This document shows, in pieces, positions 12,201 through 22,078 of a stretch of 41,404 nt of DNA; the first letter of the stretch is position 1, and each line of letters begins with the position of its first letter. The translations under genes were made by a program, and so were the position numbers. The DNA is from Purshia tridentata (lineage: Eukaryota > Streptophyta > Magnoliopsida > Rosales > Rosaceae): positions 1 to 41,404 of the forward strand of contig QANT01002295.1 in assembly GCA_003254885.1 (NCBI GenBank), written 5' to 3'. The notes under the pieces are model-generated. The model made no database searches, had not been told where the DNA came from, and was given only the letters and a program-made list of their open reading frames with translations.

Positions 12201-13386
12201 TGCAAGGAAGGCTACTGGAGGATCTAGTGAAGGCATTGCCCCCTTTCTGCAGCTGCCACATTTTAGTGAGGCTGTTATAAAAAAGATAGCCCGCAAGGTA
12301 CAGTCTTATTTTGGACCATGTCATGCTGGAATACAACTGTTTAATCTTGTCCCTTGCACAGCTGCAGGTGGTACGGATGTATTGCTACTTGTAATATTTA
12401 TAAGAAAAAAGGTTCTATGAATCCCTTATTTTGAGACTGAATGAGCAGAACACATTGATTATTAATCATATTTGTTTCTTTCACTTTTTGCTGCCCTCCG
12501 CTTGGTTTTTATTTTTTGACATTAGATTTAATTCTTTTTCTTCTTTTATTTGTAGAAGCTGAGAGTGTTTCAGGAGCTTCAGGACATGTCCTTGCAAGAT
12601 CGTGCTGAGCTACTTTCTCAAACTGCTGGATTCTCGTCCACTGAAGTACAAGATGTTGAAATGGTATTGGAAACGATGCCTTCCATATCAATTGATGTTA
12701 AATGTGAGACTGAAGGTGAAGAGGGTATACAAGAGGGTGACATTGTCACTGTTCATGCTTGGGTGACACTAAAACGTGCTAACGGCCTGATTGGTGCCCT
12801 TCCCCATGCCCCATACTTCCCATTTCAAAAGGAAGAAAATTTCTGGTTTTTGCTTGCAGACAGTGTCTCCAATAATGTTTGGTTTTGGCAGAAGGTAAAT
12901 TTCATGGATGAAGCCGCAGCTATTACTGCTGCTTCCAAGACAATTGAGGAGACAATGGAGGGTTCAGGAGCAAATATGAAGGAGACTAGTGCTGCTGTCA
13001 AAGAAGCAGTTGAGAAGGTGAAGAGTGGGTCTAGACTGGTAACAGGCAAATTACCGGCCCCAGCTGAAGGGAATTACAATTTGACCTGTTACTGCTTATG
13101 TGACTCTTGGATTGGTTGTGATAAGAAGACAAACTTGAAGGTAAAAATTTTGAAGCGTACCCGGGCTGGTTCCCGAGGTTTTCTGGCAGAAGAGGGACCA
13201 ATTGCTGAGGATGGGGTTGATGAAGAGGAAGAGAATGAAGATGAGGAATATGACGATTATGAGAGTGAGTACAGCGAAGATGAGGCAGATGAACAACACG
13301 ACACAAAAAAGAAAGGCTCTGCTGCAAATGGCACTGCGCATCAACGAGGCTCAGGCTCAGAAGGTTCAGGTTCAGAGGAAGACTAA
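9269..13386 (+). CDS. ERDJ2: ERdj2/Sec63-type DnaJ translocation protein, 684 aa
   Basis: Ten coding exons: 9269-9454, 9576-9671, 9861-9981, 10108-10214, 10301-10518, 10932-11109, 11185-11304, 11945-12031, 12187-12297, 12556-13386. They join to 684 residues, close to Arabidopsis ERdj2A (At1g79940, about 687). Membrane segments lie near residues 10-30, 69-89 and 190-213. A lumenal J domain (about 98-165) sits between the second and third, with the HPD triad at 127-129. The rest is the Sec63 domain, and the tail from about residue 625 is strongly acidic. Family knowledge: Sec63 sits in the ER membrane beside the Sec61 channel and recruits BiP through HPD to drive protein translocation, while the acidic tail contacts Sec62. 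All these elements are intact. It is convergent with the PPR gene downstream. Confidence 0.96.
11530..11660 (+). repeat. Direct repeat inside ERdj2 intron 7
   Basis: GCTCCTTGTTCCTCATTGTG followed by TAGGA occurs at about 11539-11563 and again, with one change, at about 11622-11646. The phrase lies in a 640-bp intron and makes a spurious 97-codon frame. No function is suggested. Confidence 0.7.
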
Positions 13387-14169
13387 ATCAACTAAAATTT
13401 TATTTAGACGTCTACGTAGTTTCTTCATTTATCCTTTATTTGGTGAAAGAGTTTGATACAACCAAGTAACCAACAGAGTCATAGTTACCATGTGCCCATC
13501 TTTGATTTTGCAGATATTTTAAGTTTTGATACTAAACACGTGTGTTTCAAACCCATTTCAGCCGTTTCAGTTATTAAAGATTTTTAGACCTTTTAATGAT
13601 TAACCTCTATTTTGCAATAAAATTTACTTATAATAAGCAATGGAAATCAGAGGTAATTTGAATTAATAAACTCAAATTTTCCAGGTGGACCATCCACCAA
13701 ATGAAAATAAACGCGAACAATGAATACATTGAGAATGGGCGATCTTGGGCAACGTTATTTTACATAATTATTTTCTTAATCCACTGGATCAATTGTGATA
13801 TTACTCAACAAAGATTTGTAATTAAATTTACCTAATTAGACCAAAGATTGTTAATTTATATCATTATACGGCATTCTGTACCAACAAATTGATCTCTTCC
13901 ATACACCTCACAGCCATCAACACATCTTCTTTTTGGCTTTTATGGTTGCAACCAACCACGAAGCTCAGAGATAATTTCTCCCCGACGACACAATGTTTTA
14001 AATACCACCATCACATTTTGAATATCTTTCAGGCCCCATGTCAAAAAGAATAAAGCTAAGTTTCTTTCGCCTTGAACACCTTTCTCACCAAACAACCATC
14101 CCATAAAGGTGAGCAGTGAGATTAGGGATAATAAGTAAAACATCATAAGCCTCTGATATATCTGTCTAG
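13387..14169. other. Convergent 3' flanks of ERdj2 and PPR genes
   Basis: No gene seen. The region should hold the two 3' UTRs, which run toward each other. It is AT-rich. A 77-codon minus-strand frame (13940-14173) abuts the PPR stop but has no domain, and is taken as 3' UTR. Confidence 0.5.
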
Positions 14170-15728
14170 TCAAGAAGAGATTTTAGATTCAATACTGAGT
14201 TCATCTGAACTTGTTCCAGCTTCCGCAAGTGAATCATTTGAGGTCTGGTTCTCAGCTTCAACAATGTGTTCACCTGAATCTGATTCAGCTTCTAACAATT
14301 CATGTGAGCTATGGACTGTTCCCACCTCCTCACTTGGCGTTTTGTTCGCACCACTCAAATTGTCGTCTTGATAACTCGCTCGAATTCTAATACGTTTTCC
14401 CTTGATGTACCGGTATTCCCATCTTGTTGGTGGATACTTCTTCTTCAACTTTTTGTACTTGTCCATCATACCTAGCTCCTGAAAGACATTTCCAACCTTG
14501 GTAACAATCGAAGCATTTGGTCGGACCCCTAGCTCCTCCATGTCAGCAAATGTCTACAAGAAGAGAAATTTTCCGACAAGTTAAAACTCCTGATGCATGG
14601 AACACATAGGATCCAGTATACAAAGTTTACAAAGTACGAGGAATTTGCTGATCACAATCAAATCCTTACAATTTCCAGGAATTTCCGATTTATTGGTGCA
14701 AATTATGATTGCATTGATGTGTTCCTAAATTTTACTTGAATGATATAATGTTCCATGAATCATACTTTGCAAAGAATTATCTTATAGACTAAAAGCAGTG
14801 TGCAGTGGAAGCATGGAAGAGATAGTACCAACCAAACAAGAATGTGGTATGATTATAATACCTCAAACAGCTTGTCATGCATGCCCTTCTGATAGTAAAT
14901 AGAAATCATTTTGTCAAAAAAAATGCGAGGCATGCTGTCCAAGTACTGTGAGAATAGCTTGTTCCAAAGCTCTTCAGCTTCTTCAAGCCTCCCATCCTCA
15001 GCGAAAGCATTTAATAGTGTGAAATAGGTCCCTGTTGTTCTTCCCTGACCTTTGCTTAGCATCCATTTTGCTACCTACAAACCCCACATATGATTTCTGA
15101 GATTTAACTATTACGACCCATTCATGATTTCAAGCATAGAAAGAAGGAGAAAAAACCTGAATTATCCTCTTCCAATCTTTTTGATTCTCAAGGGTCTTCA
15201 ATGCCTTCTTCACTGTAATCAAAGGGAATTCCAATTCCCAAGCAATGAAAGAATCAAGAGCCCCATAAACTTCCTCTTTGACATTTGACAATCCCTTAAT
15301 CTACAAAAGAAAACAAGCAAAAATTAAATTTCAAGACTAAGCCCCCAAACATTGGAAAGGGAGCAGAAAAAGAACAATAAAAAAATAAAAAAAATCTTAC
15401 ACACTCAACAAGCTTGGCTGATTTGGAAATGGTCCCAATCTTCTTATTGGTTTTCCAGACTCGGGGGTATCTGGGTCTGGGACCTTTTGCAGCACATACC
15501 TGAAAAAAAATATGAAAATGAGAAACAAAGAGATAAAGTTGTATAATTTAAGAAGAAAGTGAATATCTTTCAGAAGAAGCTTGAAAAATTTCAAAACAAA
15601 TTGCAAAAATGGATAGCTCATATTTTTTTCTTTCCGAAGCTTACCACTAAACTGCTTCTACTGTGGGAATTTTTGATAAATTCCAGTCGCCGAGTAAAGA
15701 CCGGAAGTGAGTATGTCAAGGTAAGCAT
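14170..15728 (-). CDS. Small PPR protein, EMB1417-like, 307 aa, 5 exons
   Basis: Exons in coding order: 15728-15645, 15499-15401, 15300-15157, 15074-14862, 14553-14170. All junctions fall between codons, giving 28+33+48+71+127 residues. A basic segment at about 34-50 ([17 protein letters not shown]) precedes a helical block and at least two PPR-like units (about 113-192), then a conserved YIKGKRIRI segment and a Glu/Ser-rich tail. The whole plan matches Arabidopsis At4g21190 (EMB1417), recalled as about 320 residues. PPR proteins bind organelle RNA, and the few repeats here make target prediction impossible. The first exon would supply an organelle targeting peptide (RRLEF, NSHSRSS). It is divergent from the HugZ-like gene, with about 450 bp between start codons. 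Loss of the Arabidopsis gene is embryo-lethal, as the EMB name says. The RNA target is not known to me. Confidence 0.88.
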
Positions 15729-16180
15729 ACTAAGAAAGCATTTAAAATTTCAAATTCAGCTCAGCGCAAGTTTATGCTGAGAGAGAGAGTGAATGGCTGA
15801 GACCAGAGCAGAGTGTGTCCCTCTTCGGCAGATATTTTAATCTCTCTCTTTATCTCCCAAATCTTATTTATGATTTTGATTTTGGTTTTCTATCTAGCCA
15901 AACAGGGGAGGGGAAATTAATTAATTGAATTTCAGTGCTGGACAAAGACACGGTGCGTTTTAGCTGCAGAAGAAAAGCTAAATTACGTAACTAGACTTGG
16001 ACCACTCGCTGAGTCAGCCAATTTCTCCCGACTGTAGACATTTTCTTTATTCGTGACCGCAGGGAATCCCAGCTACTTGAAGCCAAACACTCAAACAGCA
16101 CCTCATCCTTTTCAAGAGAAACAGAGATATTTTGTGGATCTCAGACTTAATTAACTGCAAAGAGCAAACAAGAAACGACG
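15729..16180. promoter_or_regulatory. Compact divergent promoter, PPR and HugZ-like genes
   Basis: 452 bp separate the start codons of two divergently transcribed genes, both probably organelle-targeted. The centre holds GA/CT-rich leader-like sequence (15780-15860). No sharp TATA box or known operator was identified. Shared regulation is inference from spacing only. Confidence 0.4.
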
Positions 16181-17685
16181 ATGATGATGATTGAGTCAGC
16201 CATGGCCGTACGATTCAACGCCGGTGCAAATCTCTGCTCCTCCACCTCCTTGACCTGTAACTCCTCCCTCTTCTTCCTTCCCGCCTTACTTCAACAGCTC
16301 AGCTAGGCCAAAAAGCTTAAGCTGCTTTGGCTTTCTGACTTTCTGTTCACACTTTCCTGCGTTTTCTCACTTGCCAAACAATATTTTATATTATAATTTA
16401 TTTTGCTGTTTTAGCTTATCGTCCAACGTGGAGCTCAGAGGACGTGACCGGAGCCGTACACGTCACCTCTTGCCACCTTTCCGGTGGTCTCGGCGTGCCG
16501 TGGTACGCTAGCTAACTACTTTGAGTTTCGCAGTCGAGCTTTTTCTGCTGAATAAACTAAAACCGTAGCTAAAATTCACGGTTTTGAAAATGTGAAATTT
16601 GCTACCAATTCGAATACTATTATTTATTGTCAGATGATATGTATGCATAAAATAAAGAGTTGGAAAATTGAAGAATCAATGAATAGTTATGAATGCTAAG
16701 ACTTATATACAGGAGTAGACTTGGACGATCAAAGAATGGTTCAGTTGCAAAAAGGAGCAATTTTATCAAGAACAGGATTCGAGCATCTACGGAGCATTTA
16801 GGGTCGGCTTCGGAGCCTATAAAGCAGAATGGGAGGCCACAGTACCATCCATTTGAGGACATTGCTGAGTCAACATTAGAGAATATTGGAGCTGCTAGAC
16901 TTACAGCTGCAGAAACTGCTAGGACTCTTATTGAGGTACTACATTGTTTTAGCTTTCTGATAAGTCGAAGTCATGTTCTAACACTGTTTGAATTATTGCA
17001 TTATAATAGGGCTATGTTATTTATATGAAAGTTTTTATTTATGTAGTTGCATCCAATTCAATCGTCAGATGTGGTGCTCTGGTAGTTCTGCATTATGCTG
17101 CTCATTCTATATCAAGGTTCTGCATAGTTAATGTTTCCATAGTGTTTCGGGTTCAGGTTAACAGCAAAGCAACGCTCATGTTTTCAAGCTTGGTCGATGA
17201 CGAGCTTCATGAAAATATTATCTGTCCGGAATTGCCTTATGTAACCGATGAACATGGAAGTAAGTCGAAGTGTATGAGTTTCTCCTCCTACATTGGACTT
17301 GGCAACCTTTAATTTTTTATTTTTTATTTAGTGGAGTTTTAATCTCTAGCATGTTACAGATATATACTTCCAAGTGAAGGATAGTGAAGACACTTTCCAA
17401 TCCCTAACATCTGAAAATAACTATGTGGTATGCAGTTTTCATAAGCACATTACAAGAATCTGATTACTTGTTATAAGCTGTAGCAATGACTTCTAACAAC
17501 CATTTTTTGCTCTAAATTTTTTCTTATGGCCTGTTGTGGGTTATTATATGATGCAGCAAGTTATTATTGGCTTAGATACTATGGAAATGATCAGTGAGAT
17601 GGACTTACCAGAAATTGATTTTGGAATTGATGAGATTGAAGATGAAGGTAGTGATGTTGAAGATGACAATGATGAAGAAGAAGAA

Positions 17686-17719
<34 letters not shown>

Positions 17720-19822
17720 CGGTCTGTTTTGTTTTTTTGTTTCTAGAAATCTAGTGCATGGATGTAGTTGTCACACATTTCTAATGATTGAATATACTTT
17801 TGTTTAGGATTGGGTTGCTGTTCTTGAAGATGAAGATGAAGATGGTGAGGATGATTCTGACTCGAATCTTGGAGACTGGGCAAAACTGGAGACTATGCGT
17901 TATTCTCACCCAATGTATTTTGCCAAGAAGCTGGCCGAGGTAATTGTCCACTGCAAATTTTTGACTCTGCCATGGAGTATTGTAGAAGTACTCTTGAGAA
18001 TCCAAGATGCCATGACATAAGTTCCATTATTTCTTATTATACCTTAACTGAAGTATATAATTGTGTGCCTTTCATTTGCCTATTTGTAGCACCTTTTTTA
18101 AAATTTGAAGCATTTACTTGCAATGTTGTCCCAGGTCATGGTCTTTGGTAAACTTATCATGTTTACTCCTATTTCATATTTCGGTTTCCCTGTTTTAATT
18201 TTAGGTTGCTTCAGATGATCCTATTGATTGGGCCGAGCAGGCTCCAGCTAGTTTGGCTATTCAGGGCCTTCTAAGACCTGCTTATATTGAAGAACATTCT
18301 GTCATCCAAAAGCATCTGTCTGATCATCAGTCCAGTAATGATGACGTAAATCAAGTTGGGAGAATTGTAGAAGATGATTTAGAAGAACGTGATAGGATTA
18401 ATGGTCATGAATCAGGATTCTCCGAGGATAGTCCAATCAGGGATGAGGAAGGGGAGAGCGGGAAGGATGACATAACAAAAAATGGAACTACATTTTACAA
18501 ACTGGAAATGGTTAAGGTTCAGCTGTTTCCAACACATGGAAATCAGGTAGGTGTGTGTGTGTGTGATTTTTGGTGTGTTTTGCTATTTTAAGTGAATGCT
18601 GGTCAATTTCGATTTAAGAATTACTCTTTGATGTGTGGATTGTTATGCCTTATTTCTGTTACTGGTTACTGGTTTTGTTATAAGAAAGGCAGTTCTTTAT
18701 GAAATAAATAACTTTACTTGAAACATATTATGGTTACTGGTTTTGTTATAAGAAAGGCAGTTCTTATTAAAGACAGAGACAATTAGCTATTTCTTCACAT
18801 TTTGACACACACACATTGTTAGCTCCTTTATGAAATAAATAACTTTACTTGAAACATATTGATCACTAAAAGAGTTTCAACATTATACCCTAAACTAAAG
18901 TCAAGTATAGGTCTAACTTTCCATACACTGAATATTTAAAGTTTCAGTTGGCTTGCATGCTTTACTCCCCTATATGAACTACTAAGTAGGAGGCATACTA
19001 AGTTATTGGATCAACTAAATGGACCAGAACAACGTGTGACCATGATATCTTTTGGTTGTAAGATTAAATCCTATTTGTCAAAGGTGAATTATCATTACTG
19101 TGTTAATGGTTATTTATTATCAATGTGTCAGTGTGTTTGCATTCATATATCTCCGGACCTATCATCTTTTAAGCTTTCATCAGAATAAAATCTTTTCCTT
19201 GCTCTAATTCTCCACAGACTGATGTTGAAATAGAAGACTTCACAAAAGCTCAGCCCGATGCAATTGCACACTCGGCAGCAAAAATTATATCTCGTCTAAA
19301 AGCCGGTGGAGAAAAGACCACACAAGCTCTCAAGTCCCTCTGTTGGAGACTAAAGGGTATTCAAGTGGAGGTAATATAATTAAACATGGTAATCAAGTTT
19401 CTAAAGTGAAAGGGCTGAGTGCTGTAATATATGAAATCATGTTTAACACCACCTTCCAAGTTTATTTTGTATTAATATCATAATCTTGTGAAATCTATTA
19501 ACTAATGTTGTAGTCTTGTAAATAATTAGTCTTTCTGGAATTTTTATTGCAGGAGGCAGTACTTATTAGTGTAGATTCCCTTGGATTTGACTTAAGGGTT
19601 TGCTCTGGAACACAAGTCCAGACATTGCGGTTTGCCCTTAATACACGGGTATGCCAATTATCCTTAAGCCATTAGGTCTAATCTTCTATTATTATACTTT
19701 ACATTCTGTATTTGAGTCTGCTGTTTTTTCAGGCCACTTCTGAGTACAGTGCTGAGAGACAACTTAATGATCTATTATTCCCACGGATGCAGCACAAGCC
19801 ACAAAAAGTGAAACAAACTTAG
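16181..19822 (+). CDS. FMN split-barrel/DUF2470 (HugZ-like) protein, 511 aa, 11 exons
   Basis: Exons: 16181-16256, 16415-16502, 16713-16935, 17157-17259, 17360-17427, 17557-17721, 17808-17939, 18205-18546, 19218-19370, 19553-19648, 19733-19822. They join to 511 residues. Residues about 107-205 form a PNPOx-type split barrel (ARTLIEVNSKATLMFSSL; GNIYFQVKD). Residues about 403-495 are a DUF2470 domain (LISVDSLGFDLRV; LRFALNTR). Between them lies a long acidic linker, including 11 consecutive Asp (about 230-240) and a second Asp/Glu patch around 246-262. Arabidopsis At3g21140 and At1g51560, annotated as pyridoxamine 5'-phosphate oxidase family proteins, have the same plan. Relatives include bacterial heme-degrading HugZ and the plastid GluTR-binding protein, so a plastid tetrapyrrole role is possible but unproven. 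The N-terminal 70 residues look like a transit peptide. A second Met at residue 8 could also serve as start. Confidence 0.85.
18664..18860 (+). repeat. Interleaved segmental duplications in intron 8 of the HugZ-like gene
   Basis: Block A (GGTTACTGGTTTTGTTATAA...GGCAGTTCTT) occurs at about 18664-18697 and 18732-18765. Block B (TTTATGAAATAAATAACTTT...GAAACATATT) occurs at about 18695-18730 and 18827-18860. The order is A-B-A-spacer-B, and the copies are nearly identical. Confidence 0.85.
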
Positions 19823-20296
19823 TAACGCTATCAAATTTGTCAGTGTGTCATATTCTGGTTTCATTCTAGCGGTGGTTTCTTCCTTGTGCCTCTTTGGAAG
19901 AGATTTGGATATAAGTTATAACAGGAGAGAAGGGGGCCCAAAATTTTCATTCATAGTCCACCAGGTCGTTTAATGTGTATTATTTAATTGAAATTAATTA
20001 TTTATGGAAATTCATTGTTTCTAAGCTTTTTGACTCGACACTATGCGTTGTCTTTTGTACCTGCTCTTCTTGCTGCTCATTGCAATGGCCATCAAAGAGA
20101 ATATGCATGAGTTGTACCAAATAAAAAAGCATTTTATTCAGGAATTGAAAAGAGAGCGCAGTTTACAACTTCACATACTCAAAACAAACATAACATGATT
20201 TGGGCGTTTCTGATGTTCAAATCAGCTTATTGAAAAAGAAGTAATCACGTAACTAAATCAAAGAAAATGTAATTCAATCTGCTACAATCCACACTA
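19823..20296. other. Convergent 3' flanks of HugZ-like and SARD4 genes
   Basis: 474 bp without a gene. It should carry both 3' UTRs. No repeat or structured RNA was recognised. Confidence 0.5.
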
Positions 20297-21298
20297 CTAC
20301 TGATGTTGCTGCTTCAGATAAGTTTCATAAACCAATTGTGCCGCAAGAAAATCCACAGCAGCAGATCCAACAGATTTGAACACAGTAATCTCCCCACAAC
20401 TTGTTCTCCCAATCCTCTCTCCTTTGATCAATTCCTCCAAAGTCCCACAAACACCTGCCTTGTCAATCACTCCTCTCTCAAACGCACCCACCAACTCCCC
20501 AGCCTCCACCATCGCAGCCTCATTATCCACAAACACTCTCCCTCTCTTTATGGCCTCATCATCACACTCCTTCATAGAACGCTTGAAAGACCCAACCAAG
20601 TCCAAATGAGCTCCAGGTTTCAGCTTCGAACCCTTCACAAGAGCCACCTCCGAATTCGTCGCGCAACTCACTATGTCTCCCATCCCAACCACCTCATCCA
20701 AACACCCGTTGCTCTCAAACTCAACCCCATCAAATCCCACGCTCTCTTTCTTCATTTTCTCCGCCAAATTTCTCGCCTTTTCCACAGTTCGGTTCCATAT
20801 GACCACTTTCTTCAAACTGGGTCTCGCCACGAGATGGGCTCTGATCAAGTGTGGTGCCAGAGCACCTGCACCGACCATCACCAGGACTTGGCTGTCGTTT
20901 CTGGACAAAATCCTTGAAGCCAAGCCCGAAACGCAAGAGGTTCTGTAAAGGGTCAATGCGGTGCCGTCCATGGAAGCCAAGGTTTGCCCAGCTGTGGAGC
21001 TGAAGAGCACGTAACTTGCGTGCACTCCGGGTAAGTTTAGCGCGGAGTTTTGTGGGAAGTAGGTCACGAGCTTGACGCCTACGTAGGGGAGAGAAGGGGA
21101 TGAGGACCAAGAGGGCATGAGGAGGAGAGAAGAAGTGGGTGAAACGGCGTAGCTTTGGCGGATTGGAGTGCATACAGAAGTTGAGACTGTGGGAAAGGAA
21201 GATTGGAAATGGTTTATTAGATTTTGGTGAGAGAGGGTGGAGTGTAAAGATTCAGTGTTGATGAATATTGGGAATGGTATGGATGATGCAGAAGCCAT
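20297..21298 (-). CDS. SARD4: SARD4-type reductase (mu-crystallin/ornithine cyclodeaminase family), 333 aa
   Basis: A single exon. The frame is open from an ATG at 21397, but the Met at 21298 (MASASSIPFP) gives 333 residues, matching Arabidopsis SARD4 (At5g52810, about 325), so I chose it. Visible family marks: KLVTYFP near residue 76, MDGTALTLYRT at 110-120, a Rossmann glycine motif GAGALAPH at 143-150 with WNRT at 168-171, and LDLVGSFKRSM with the Asp conserved in this family. Family knowledge: SARD4 reduces 1-piperideine-2-carboxylate, made by the aminotransferase ALD1 in plastids, to L-pipecolate. Pipecolate is then N-hydroxylated by FMO1 to the systemic resistance signal. Nothing is truncated. 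It lies downstream of PrimPol on the same strand, as in Arabidopsis. An upstream ATG at 21402 opens a 61-codon frame overlapping the start. Confidence 0.93.
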   Translation of the reverse strand: MASASSIPFPIFINTESLHSTLSHQNLINHFQSSFPTVSTSVCTPIRQSYAVSPTSSLLLMPSWSSSPSLPYVGVKLVTYFPQNSALNLPGVHASYVLFSSTAGQTLASMDGTALTLYRTSCVSGLASRILSRNDSQVLVMVGAGALAPHLIRAHLVARPSLKKVVIWNRTVEKARNLAEKMKKESVGFDGVEFESNGCLDEVVGMGDIVSCATNSEVALVKGSKLKPGAHLDLVGSFKRSMKECDDEAIKRGRVFVDNEAAMVEAGELVGAFERGVIDKAGVCGTLEELIKGERIGRTSCGEITVFKSVGSAAVDFLAAQLVYETYLKQQHQ

Positions 21299-22078
21299 TG
21301 ATGAGTTTGGGAGGTTTTTGAGTGAGAGAAAAAACTGGCAAGAAGAGAAAGGACTGATGAGGGTATAGGACCATAGGTAGTGGACCAAGACTTGCATAGC
21401 ATATTTTGTTTGATTGTTATTAGCTCGATAGAAATATTTGTGACCGACTAAAAAGTAAAAACCAAAAAGGAAATATTTCTATTAGAACATGCGCCATGTG
21501 TGGGACCTGATCACCTTATCAAATTTTGAAGTCTTTTTTTTTTTTGGTCAAAATCGTTTTTGGAATTTGAATATCTTAATTTGTTAAGAAAGGAAAAATA
21601 AATAAGTCGTGCTAATATGAGGGCAGCCTATTATATCCATGAGCTCTAGTGTGTTCGTTTGGGAATATGACATCTTGTATCTTCTAACAGCAAACAATAA
21701 TTTGTTTCTGTTTGGTTGATGAGAAAAGGAAGAGAATAATAACTCGTCCATTTATTGAGTCTTGTATGCCAAAGTTTGGTACAAACAAGGACTAAACCAA
21801 AGAATAATATAAATAATACAGAAATGATATTGTCGTGTTCAGAGTCCCACGTTGGTCCACAAATTGTTTCCTGGGAAAGCTAATCTCTAAACTTGCAGAA
21901 ATGTATTTCTCCGTATGCTACAATGACGCATCTTGTTGCTTCATAATATGATAACTGATCCCAGAATCCTAATACTGCAGTTTGAGTGAAGTTTGAACAG
22001 CAGGGCCATAGACGTAAAAACTGTTGCTTTTCTCTTCAACAGAAGAATGATGCAGAATCGGCTCTTTGTTTGAACGAA
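21299..22078. promoter_or_regulatory. SARD4 upstream region and PrimPol 3' flank
   Basis: This holds the promoter and leader of SARD4 (minus strand) and the 3' end of the PrimPol transcript. Two ATGs (21402 and 21397) lie upstream of the chosen SARD4 start; the second is in frame. No convincing W-box cluster was identified, and a TATA box was not fixed. A T run lies at about 21534-21545. Confidence 0.4.

Noticed and set aside
13940..14173. 77-codon minus-strand frame overlapping the PPR gene's stop
   Set aside because: No homology or splice logic. It lies in the expected 3' UTR.
17025..17312. 95-codon frame overlapping exon 4 of the HugZ-like gene
   Set aside because: It is the true exon plus read-through of both introns; the splice sites and homologous frame define only 17157-17259.
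20303..20917. 204-codon open frame opposite SARD4
   Set aside because: It is entirely antisense to a conserved exon, has no recognisable domain, and is rich in Ser/His/Pro as expected from a reverse frame.
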